Shown here: piece after piece, positions 1-5,237 of the stretch
How positions within the stretch are numbered: the first letter of the stretch is position 1
How the letters are laid out: every line of letters starts with the position of its first letter
Translations under genes and position numbers: made by a program
From: an uncultured Bacteroidales bacterium
GTDB lineage: Bacteria > Bacteroidota > Bacteroidia > Bacteroidales > UBA932
Reading direction: 5' to 3'
Length of the DNA: 7,990 nt
Assembly (NCBI GenBank): GCA_946405645.1
Contig: CAMJHW010000063.1
Location: forward strand, 1-7,990
Notes under the pieces: model-generated
Seen by the model: only the letters and a program-made list of their open reading frames with translations
Told to the model about the DNA's origin: nothing
Databases searched by the model: none

Positions 1-59
1 CCGGCCATGGCGAAAATGACGGCAGTCCGGCTGCCGAAGCCTTCCCTCTTCCTTTCCAT
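1..59 (-). CDS. Sodium-dependent transporter, NSS/LeuT family (5' fragment, continues past the left edge)
   Basis: Only the first 19 codons are inside the window. The ATG is at 59-57 and the peptide reads MERKREGFGSRTAVIFAMAG. It resembles the start of bacterial neurotransmitter:sodium symporters: in LeuT a charged stretch 'KREHW.tR' is followed by 'lilAMAG', the beginning of transmembrane helix 1, which carries the sodium and substrate sites. These proteins import amino acids or related solutes with sodium across the inner membrane. The start lies 40 bases after the folA stop, behind a terminator-like hairpin, so it may have its own promoter, but I could not find a TAnnTTTG word in the gap. 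The call rests on about 20 residues. The hallmark GNIWRFPY-type segment that should follow lies outside the window. Confidence 0.7.
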   Translation of the reverse strand, partial: MERKREGFGSRTAVIFAMA

Positions 60-85
60 ATTCTACTACTAACTAATCCTGTATT

Positions 86-115
86 GAAAAAAGAAGCGCC
101 TACTCGTGGCGTTTC
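86..115 (-). terminator. Candidate intrinsic terminator at the end of galM-thyA-folA
   Basis: Read on the minus strand, GAAACGCC (115-108) and GGCGCTTC (100-93) can pair around a 7-base loop with one A-C mismatch, and a run of six T follows (92-87). The folA stop codon TAG (102-100) lies at the loop/3'-arm junction, so the hairpin overlaps the last folA codons while transcription would end after the stop. The position between folA and the transporter start fits the end of an operon. The stem is short, so strength is uncertain. Confidence 0.5.
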
Positions 116-597
116 TTGTACACGACGAACTCGAACTCGTATCCCGTCTCTTCGTCGATATGGGTCTCCGACACGGAAACCTTCTCCCAGTATGCATCCT
201 CGATAACCGGGAAGAAAGCGTCCGCCTCGGGGATGGTGGTGTGCACGTGGGTGATATAAAGCGTATCCATGTCCATCAGGGCGGCACGGTACACCGAAGC
301 CCCTCCCATTATGAAGCACTTCTCCGCCCCTTCGGCAGCGGCATAGGCCTCCTCGAAGGAATTCACGCAGACGACATCGTCCGGAATCGGGTCCCACCCG
401 AGGTTGAGGACGATGTTCTTTCGGCCTTTAAGCGGGCGGAAAGGCAGGGAGAAGTATGTCGTGCGTCCCATGATGACGGGGAAACCCCTGGTCTTCTCCT
501 TGAAATACTTCAAGTCTTCGGACAGGTGCCACGGCAGCCCGCCCTTGACGCCGATGGCCCAGTCGTCGGCCACGGCCACTATAAGGCATTTCTCCAT
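100..597 (-). CDS. folA: Dihydrofolate reductase
   Basis: This 165-residue cytoplasmic enzyme reduces dihydrofolate to tetrahydrofolate with NADPH, supplying one-carbon carriers for thymidylate, purine and methionine synthesis. Its length is normal for a bacterial chromosomal DHFR. Visible family signatures: an N-terminal strand with the AIG of the Met20-type loop (14-16); LPWHLSEDLKYFKEKT (21-36), with the catalytic acid at Asp28, equivalent to E. coli Asp27; MGRTTYFSLP (43-52), the NADPH-binding segment, with Tyr48 where Trp is more usual; GRKNIVL (58-64); FIMGGASVY (95-103), the glycine-rich cofactor loop; LYITHV (113-118); and a closing FEFVVYKK strand. The ATG lies 2 bases after the thyA stop (TAG-TT-ATG), with no clear Shine-Dalgarno sequence, so translation probably depends on thyA. 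ThyA consumes methylene-tetrahydrofolate and releases dihydrofolate, which this enzyme recycles. I see no truncation or missing key residue. Confidence 0.95.
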   Translation of the reverse strand: MEKCLIVAVADDWAIGVKGGLPWHLSEDLKYFKEKTRGFPVIMGRTTYFSLPFRPLKGRKNIVLNLGWDPIPDDVVCVNSFEEAYAAAEGAEKCFIMGGASVYRAALMDMDTLYITHVHTTIPEADAFFPVIEDAYWEKVSVSETHIDEETGYEFEFVVYKKRHE

Positions 598-599
598 AA

Positions 600-1394
600 C
601 TATACTGCTACCGGGGCTTTGATTGCCGGCCAGGGATCGTATCCCTCCAGCGTGAAGTCCCCGTAATCAAAATCGAATATGCTCTTTATATCGGGATTGA
701 GGCGCATCACCGGCAGCGCGCGCGGCTCGCGCGACAGCTGCAGGTCCACCTGCTCGAAATGGTTCAGATAGATGTGTGTGTCTCCCGTCGTGTGGACGAA
801 TTCGCCCGGCTGCAGCCCGCAGACCTGGGCGATCATCATCGTCAGGAGAGAATACGAAGCGATGTTGAAAGGCACTCCGAGGAAAGTGTCGGCGCTGCGC
901 TGATAAAGCTGGCAGGAGAGCTTCCCTTCCGCGACATAGAACTGGAACAGGCAGTGGCAGGGAGGCAGTGCCATCTTGTCCACTTCGCCGGGATTCCAGG
1001 CGCTGACGATCATCCTGCGCGAGTCGGGGTTGTTCCTGATCGTGTCGATCACCTGCGAGAGCTGGTCGATGGAACGGCCGTCAGGAGCCGGCCAGCTGCG
1101 CCACTGGTGGCCATAGACCGGACCCAGGTCGCCGTTCTCGTCGGCCCATTCGTCCCAGATGGAGACTTTATGCTCCTGGAGATACTTTACGTTGGTATCG
1201 CCAGCTATGAACCAGAGCAGCTCGTAGATGATGGACTTGAGATGCACCTTCTTGGTCGTGAGGAGAGGGAAGCCCTCGCTCAGGTCGAAGCGCATCTGGT
1301 GCCCGAACACGCTCTGCGTGCCCACTCCCGTGCGGTCCTTCTTGATGACGCCCTCGCTGCGGATGCGCCTTAGCAGGTCGAGATACTGTTTCAT
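600..1394 (-). CDS. thyA: Thymidylate synthase (folate-dependent, ThyA type)
   Basis: This enzyme methylates dUMP to dTMP using 5,10-methylene-tetrahydrofolate as carbon donor and reductant, leaving dihydrofolate for FolA. The protein has 264 residues, the same as E. coli ThyA, and aligns with it without apparent gaps, so E. coli numbering applies. Arg21 and the Arg126-Arg127 pair bind the dUMP phosphate. Cys146 in LPPCHCLF is the nucleophile. Asp169, Asn177 (PFNIASY), His207 and Tyr209 (GDTHIYLNH) contact the nucleotide. [18 protein letters not shown] (81-98) and the C-terminal IKAPVAV tail, which closes over the active site, are intact. The ATG (1394-1392) overlaps the galM stop as ATGA, indicating translational coupling. 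With folA 2 bases downstream it forms a compact dTMP-synthesis pair. The full set of residues suggests an active enzyme. Confidence 0.98.
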   Translation of the reverse strand: MKQYLDLLRRIRSEGVIKKDRTGVGTQSVFGHQMRFDLSEGFPLLTTKKVHLKSIIYELLWFIAGDTNVKYLQEHKVSIWDEWADENGDLGPVYGHQWRSWPAPDGRSIDQLSQVIDTIRNNPDSRRMIVSAWNPGEVDKMALPPCHCLFQFYVAEGKLSCQLYQRSADTFLGVPFNIASYSLLTMMIAQVCGLQPGEFVHTTGDTHIYLNHFEQVDLQLSREPRALPVMRLNPDIKSIFDFDYGDFTLEGYDPWPAIKAPVAV

Positions 1395-2437
1395 TCTACA
1401 GTCCTGAACGCGAAGATGATGGCCTCTTCATATACCTCTCCCGGACGGAGAACGGTACTGGGATACTCGGGTTTGTTGGGCGAATCCGGGAAGTGCTGGC
1501 ACTCGAGAGCCACTCCGTAATTGTTCCCGTACACATGGCCGGACTTGCCCACAGGGCAGCCTGCGAGCCAGTTGCCGGTATAGACCTGGATGCCGGGCTG
1601 GGTGGTGAAGATCTCCACCAGGCGGCCGCTTTTCTCGGACCAGAGCTTGGCCGCGGCCTGGAGCTGTCCGGGCTCGGCGCCGTCGATCACCCAGCAATGG
1701 TCGTAGCCGTTGCCGATCTTGAGGGGGCCGAAGTCCGCGCGGATGTCGCGGCCTATGGGCTTGGCATTGATGAAGTCCATAGGGGTGCCGGCTACGGGCT
1801 CGCTGTCTCCCAGAGGAATCTGGGTGTCGTCGGTGGGGAGATACTCGGAGCAGTTGAGCTTGAGCATGTGGTCGAGGATGGTGCCGCTGCCCTCGCCGTC
1901 GAGGTTGAAGTACACATGGTTGGTAAGGTTCACCACCGTAGGGGCGTCACACTCCGCGGTGAAGGTGAGCTTCAGCTCGCAGTCCTCGCTCCACTCATAG
2001 TGCGCTACGGCCTTGAGGTTGCCGGGATATCCCTGCTCCCCGTCCTCGGAGAAATACATGAACTCCACGGCATCACCGATGACGCGGCTGTCCCATATCC
2101 TCTCGGCGAAACCTTCGGGACCTCCGTGGAGGGAATTGGGACCGTTGTTGATGGGGAGGGTGTACTCCACGCCGTCAAGGGTGAACTTGCCGTTGGCAAT
2201 GCGGTTGGCGAAGCGTCCGGGGACCTTGCCCAGGAACGGGCCGTCGTGATAATATGCCTCCGGAGTGTCATATCCGAGCACTACGTCCGCGAGGTTTCCA
2301 TCCTTGTCGGGGACGCGGATGGAGACGATGCAGGCTCCAAGCTCGGAGAGGACGACGCTGGCTCCCTTGGAATTGGTCAGAGTGTAATAACGGGGTGTTT
2401 TCTTGATATCCATGGTTTTTTCGTTTAAATCCGACAT
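1391..2437 (-). CDS. galM: Aldose 1-epimerase (galactose mutarotase)
   Basis: This enzyme interconverts the alpha and beta anomers of galactose and similar sugars, feeding alpha-D-galactose into the Leloir pathway. The 348-residue length is normal. Family marks in order: [15 protein letters not shown] (33-47), [12 protein letters not shown] (74-85), [14 protein letters not shown] (97-110) with substrate-binding His104, LTNHVYFNL (171-179) with the probable catalytic acid His174, GYDHCW (244-249) with Asp246, and [12 protein letters not shown] (310-321) with the probable catalytic base Glu312. These match the residues known from the Lactococcus lactis enzyme. No signal peptide or lipobox is seen, so it should be cytoplasmic, unlike some exported Bacteroidota homologues. 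The start at 2437 is chosen because it is the first ATG after the -7 promoter word. A second in-frame ATG at 2413 (MDIKKT) is possible, since conserved sequence begins only after it. It shares ATGA with thyA. Specificity for galactose over other aldoses cannot be read from sequence. Confidence 0.93.
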   Translation of the reverse strand: MSDLNEKTMDIKKTPRYYTLTNSKGASVVLSELGACIVSIRVPDKDGNLADVVLGYDTPEAYYHDGPFLGKVPGRFANRIANGKFTLDGVEYTLPINNGPNSLHGGPEGFAERIWDSRVIGDAVEFMYFSEDGEQGYPGNLKAVAHYEWSEDCELKLTFTAECDAPTVVNLTNHVYFNLDGEGSGTILDHMLKLNCSEYLPTDDTQIPLGDSEPVAGTPMDFINAKPIGRDIRADFGPLKIGNGYDHCWVIDGAEPGQLQAAAKLWSEKSGRLVEIFTTQPGIQVYTGNWLAGCPVGKSGHVYGNNYGVALECQHFPDSPNKPEYPSTVLRPGEVYEEAIIFAFRTVE

Positions 2438-2453
2438 TGATGCGTGTGAATGT

Positions 2454-2461
2454 CAAATTTA
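2454..2461 (-). promoter_or_regulatory. Candidate -7 promoter word upstream of galM-thyA-folA
   Basis: On the minus strand the word TAAATTTG fits the Bacteroidota housekeeping sigma -7 consensus TAnnTTTG exactly. It sits in the 38-base AT-rich gap between the DUF5106 gene and galM and ends 16 bases before the galM ATG, which would give a short leader of roughly a dozen bases. No convincing TTTG -33 word lies about 19-21 bases upstream; a TTTTTG stretch lies further away. Placement and exact match support it, but the missing -33 element limits certainty. Confidence 0.4.
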
Positions 2462-2475
2462 AACAAAAAAATACA

Positions 2476-3450
2476 TTAATCCATACGGATACGGTTCAAA
2501 AACGAAAAGACGCGCTCCTCCGGAGCGTCTTTGAGTATCACGCGCTTGTCGGCGTCAAGCAGATACAGGGAAGGGATGGCGCGGACGTCATAGAGGAGGT
2601 CTTCGCGGATGACGCCGTCCGGGTCGTAGCCGTTGACCCACTCCCGGGGATATTCCGTCTGATAGTCTTTCCATGCGGGGATGTCCTCGTCGATGTACAC
2701 GTTGACGACCGCAAGGCGGCCGGAGGAAATCATTTCCGGAAGGAAAGACATCGACTTGAGAGTGCTTATGATATCCTTGCATGCTTCGCAACCGGGGTTG
2801 GAGAAGAACAGGAGGGTGTGGCCGGCGCGGATGTCATGCAGCCGGCGGGTCCGGCCGGCGGCGTCCGTGAAACGGAAGTCGGCGGCCAAGGTGCCGACGG
2901 CGTTCAGCGCGCAGCAACGCGCAGTGAACGCATAGGCGGGCGCCTGCGCCGGATCCGTAAGCGGGGAGTCTGCAAGGCCTTGCACATATGGAAGGTAAAG
3001 ATCCTCGTTACGGAACGGGGAGTCGGGATCGTACAGATACTTTTCCGCCAGCCCGGAAAACACTTCGAGCACATTGGACAAAGAGTCTTTCATCTGCGCG
3101 GACTCGACCTTGGAGAACAACGTCTCCATTCCCTTCCGTCCGGAAGGGAGATCCAACGTTCCAAGGATGGATACGAATGTAGAGAAATGCTCTTCGACCT
3201 TGTCCCTTGAAACGCCCAGTACGGTCATGGAATCGCAACGGTATCCTTCGCCTCCGGAGAAAAAACGGTCCCAATAATGCTCCGCGGCGTAGGCCTGCCG
3301 GCCGGCGCCGTCGGAATACATTGCAGGAACCTGCACAATGGGGAAATCGCGGACCGCGGCGGGCGCAGAGCCGGAGGCCCTGCCCTGGCGGGGTCCGCAT
3401 CCGACTGCCAGCGCGGCCAGCGCCGCGCAGATAAGCAGCCTATGATTCAT
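2476..3450 (-). CDS. Periplasmic lipoprotein with DUF5106 and thioredoxin-like (TlpA/AhpC-type) domains
   Basis: The 324-residue protein begins with a lipoprotein signal: positive N-terminus MNHR, hydrophobic core, and lipobox LAVGC with the acylated cysteine at Cys18. The residues after it (GPRQ) lack the acidic surface-export signal of Bacteroidota, so the protein probably faces the periplasm. Residues about 50-170 look like DUF5106, including its typical opening 'HYWDRFF' (58-64). Residues about 185-320 form a thioredoxin-like fold: strand LLFFSNPGCEACK with the redox pair Cys221-Cys224 (CEAC), and AIPSLYLLD with the expected cis-proline at Pro293. The family is thought to act in periplasmic thiol-disulfide exchange, with unknown partners. 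An extra Cys179-Cys180 pair lies before the thioredoxin fold. The ATG overlaps the end of the Na/Pi transporter gene by 11 bases in another frame, so the two are probably co-translated. The oxidoreductase role is inferred from the intact CxxC and cis-Pro. Confidence 0.85.
   Translation of the reverse strand: MNHRLLICAALAALAVGCGPRQGRASGSAPAAVRDFPIVQVPAMYSDGAGRQAYAAEHYWDRFFSGGEGYRCDSMTVLGVSRDKVEEHFSTFVSILGTLDLPSGRKGMETLFSKVESAQMKDSLSNVLEVFSGLAEKYLYDPDSPFRNEDLYLPYVQGLADSPLTDPAQAPAYAFTARCCALNAVGTLAADFRFTDAAGRTRRLHDIRAGHTLLFFSNPGCEACKDIISTLKSMSFLPEMISSGRLAVVNVYIDEDIPAWKDYQTEYPREWVNGYDPDGVIREDLLYDVRAIPSLYLLDADKRVILKDAPEERVFSFLNRIRMD
2498..2532 (-). terminator. Terminator-like hairpin inside the 3' end of the DUF5106 gene
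   Basis: On the minus strand AAAGAC-GCTCC (2532-2522) pairs with GGAGC-GC-GTCTTT (2518-2506): two stems of 6 and 5 pairs, a 2-base bulge and a 3-base loop. A T-rich tail, T-CG-TTTTT, follows (2505-2498). The shape fits an intrinsic terminator or pause site between the Na/Pi-DUF5106 pair and galM. However, the tail ends about 20 bases before the DUF5106 stop codon (2478-2476), so termination there would leave mRNAs without a stop. It could instead be an RNA 3'-end stabilising or pausing structure, or chance. Confidence 0.3.
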
Positions 3451-5182
3451 TGTTCTCGACCAGAAGGGCCTCGGAGACGTTGATGATGAAGTCGCCTATC
3501 CTTTCGAGCTCGTTGACCACATCCATATAGAAGACTCCCATCTCATACTTGTTGTCTCCCGTATTGATGTGCGATATCAGCTCTTCGCGAAGGCTGTTGC
3601 GGTAGCCGTTGATGTTGTACTCGGCATCGGAGGCGTTGGAAATGTCCTTGAGGTTCTTGTATCCGATCCTGAGATTGTCGAGCATGGCCTGGTAGGCGGT
3701 CTCGACATAGTCCATAAGGCGGTTGAGCTTGCGCAGCATGCCCTCGTCGAAGCTCTTGCCGTAAACATGGACGCGACGGATCATGCGGCCGATGGCTTCA
3801 CCGGAGTCGCCGAGGCTCTCCATCTCGCCGATGATCTTGTAGATGCTCTTGATACGGGCGGTGGAAGACGCCGACAGTTCGCCCTTGGAAACCTCCCCGA
3901 GGTACTGGGCAATCTCGTATTCGATGTTGTCGGTGATGGACTCGTACTTGACCAGCTTGTCATTGATCTGCTCGAACTTCTCCGGATCAGGCTCGTTGAC
4001 GGCTTCGCGTATATAGCCGAAGCCCTTGTAGCATATCTCGCCGAAATGGACGACTTCCTGCTTGGCCTCGTTGAGCGAGAGCTCGGCGGTATTGAGCGGG
4101 CCGCCGCTGATGTACTTGAGACGGAAGACTTCGTCCTCTCCCTTCGGGGAAGGCACCATCCAGGTGACGATCTTCTCGATCACGGGAACGAACCAGATGA
4201 GGATCATCGTGTTGATGACGTTGAAGAGGGTATGGAGGGTGGCGACGCTATATGGCAAGGAAGCCACGAGGGCCTGACGGGTCTGTTCATCCGCCTGTCC
4301 GAAGTCGGTGAGGGCGGGGTTGGGGAATCCGAAGAGTTCGACTACGGAGCCGACAAGCTTAAGGAAAGGATGGAATATGCTGAACACCCACAGCACGCCG
4401 AAGACATTGAAGAGCATATGGGCCCTCGCCGTCCTCTTTGCCGAGACATTGGCGACGGACGCGGCGATGTTGGAGGTGATGGTGGTACCGATGTTCTCGC
4501 CGAGAACCATGGCCGCCGCCATCTCGAAGGGGATGTAGCCGTTGGCTACCAGCACCATGGTGATGGCCATCGTCGCGGCGGACGACTGCAGCATGAGCGT
4601 CATGACGGCACCCGTGACCATGAATATCAGGATAGAACCGATGCCGAAACCGGTCAAGTGCGACAGGAAGATCCTGACGGGATCGTTGTCAAGAAGAAGA
4701 GTGGATGTCTCACGGAGTGTGCTCAGACCCAGGAAGAGCAGGGCAAAGCCCATTACGAACTCACCGAAGCTCTTGCTCTGCTTCCTCTTGGAAGCGATGA
4801 ACAGATAGCCGAGGAACATCAACGGTACGGCGATGGCACCCAGGCTGAACGAGCCTCCTCCGAAGGACAAGGCGAAGATCCACGCCGTAACGGTGGTACC
4901 GATATTGGCACCCATGATGACGCCGATGGCGTTGGCAAGGGACAGCAGGCCGGCGTTGACGAAACTGACCAGCATCAACGTGGTGGCGGTTGACGATTGG
5001 ACGAGGGCGGTGACAACGATACCGGTCAGGACACGTTTGAACGCCGTGGAGGTCATCGCTGCCATGAACGACCTCAACTTCTCACCCGCCATTTTCTGAA
5101 GTCCGCCGCTCATGAGGGACATTCCGTAGAGGAACATACCCAGGGAGCCTAACATCGTGCAGACTTGAAGAACTGTACTCAT
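3440..5182 (-). CDS. Na/Pi cotransporter family protein with C-terminal PhoU-like domain
   Basis: This 580-residue inner-membrane protein belongs to the sodium:phosphate symporter family (NptA/YjbB type). The membrane part (about 1-340) contains the inverted repeat that defines the family: QSSTAT (62-67) with GANIGTT (91-97), repeated as QSSAAT (199-204) with GENIGTT (228-234). The QSS motifs build the sodium and phosphate site. Hydrophobic helices are visible around 7-27, 50-75, 80-107, 113-130, 140-155, 180-212, 255-285 and 312-340. Residues about 360-575 are helical and charged, resembling the PhoU-like tail found in many bacterial members, which probably regulates transport. Total length is usual for the two-part form. 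Import versus export of phosphate cannot be decided from sequence; YjbB is reported to export. It heads a two-gene unit with the DUF5106 lipoprotein and has a TAAATTTG promoter word 21 bases upstream of the ATG. All motifs are intact. Confidence 0.93.
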   Translation of the reverse strand: MSTVLQVCTMLGSLGMFLYGMSLMSGGLQKMAGEKLRSFMAAMTSTAFKRVLTGIVVTALVQSSTATTLMLVSFVNAGLLSLANAIGVIMGANIGTTVTAWIFALSFGGGSFSLGAIAVPLMFLGYLFIASKRKQSKSFGEFVMGFALLFLGLSTLRETSTLLLDNDPVRIFLSHLTGFGIGSILIFMVTGAVMTLMLQSSAATMAITMVLVANGYIPFEMAAAMVLGENIGTTITSNIAASVANVSAKRTARAHMLFNVFGVLWVFSIFHPFLKLVGSVVELFGFPNPALTDFGQADEQTRQALVASLPYSVATLHTLFNVINTMILIWFVPVIEKIVTWMVPSPKGEDEVFRLKYISGGPLNTAELSLNEAKQEVVHFGEICYKGFGYIREAVNEPDPEKFEQINDKLVKYESITDNIEYEIAQYLGEVSKGELSASSTARIKSIYKIIGEMESLGDSGEAIGRMIRRVHVYGKSFDEGMLRKLNRLMDYVETAYQAMLDNLRIGYKNLKDISNASDAEYNINGYRNSLREELISHINTGDNKYEMGVFYMDVVNELERIGDFIINVSEALLVENNES

Positions 5183-5202
5183 GTGTTATCTTGTTATCTG
5201 GG

Positions 5203-5210
5203 CAAATTTA
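5203..5210 (-). promoter_or_regulatory. Candidate -7 promoter word for the Na/Pi-DUF5106 unit
   Basis: The minus-strand word TAAATTTG is an exact match to the Bacteroidota -7 consensus TAnnTTTG. It ends 20 bases before the Na/Pi ATG (5182), giving a short leader of roughly 15-17 bases. No clear TTTG -33 word is seen at the usual distance, so the match rests on the -7 word, its position and the AT-rich setting. Confidence 0.45.
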
Positions 5211-5222
5211 CGTATTTTTTGT

Positions 5223-5230
5223 TAGATTTG
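5223..5230 (+). promoter_or_regulatory. Candidate -7 promoter word for the metallopeptidase-propeller-barrel gene
   Basis: The word TAGATTTG fits TAnnTTTG exactly and ends 7 bases before the ATG at 5238. Transcription starting a few bases after it would give a nearly leaderless mRNA. A recognisable -33 word is absent: the TTG at 5191 is too far away. The plus and minus -7 words are separated by only 12 bases, so polymerase could not occupy both at once. Confidence 0.4.
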
Positions 5231-5237
5231 CCCACGG

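Larger units (their letters stand above)
5200..5233. repeat. Inverted repeat in the divergent promoter region
   Basis: GGGCAAAT at 5200-5207 is repeated inverted as ATTTGCCC at 5226-5233, with an 18-base AT-rich centre. Extending inward, GGGCAAATTTA and the complement of TAGATTTGCCC match at 10 of 11 positions. Each arm contains one candidate -7 word, pointing outwards. The symmetry may simply reflect two similar promoters, or it may be an operator for a dimeric regulator. Confidence 0.6.

Noticed and set aside
106..666. 186-codon plus-strand open frame opposite folA
   Set aside because: It is antisense to an intact dihydrofolate reductase, runs past its end into thyA, and shows no family resemblance.
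759..1373. 204-codon plus-strand open frame opposite thyA
   Set aside because: It is fully explained as the complement of a highly conserved enzyme. It has no motif of its own.
1493..2428. 311-codon plus-strand open frame opposite galM
   Set aside because: galM carries all catalytic residues over the same bases. The antisense translation shows only low-complexity Val/Gly/Ala/Glu composition and no recognisable domain.
3569..4993. Long open frame of 474 codons on the plus strand opposite the Na/Pi transporter gene
   Set aside because: It lies antisense to a gene with clear family motifs. The translation is rich in Asp, Glu, Gly, Val and His with no hydrophobic pattern or domain, as expected from the complement of GC-rich membrane-protein codons.
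5183..5237. Possible riboswitch or small RNA in the divergent intergenic region
   Set aside because: The gap is only 55 bases and is fully taken up by the promoter words and the inverted repeat, too short for a known riboswitch fold.
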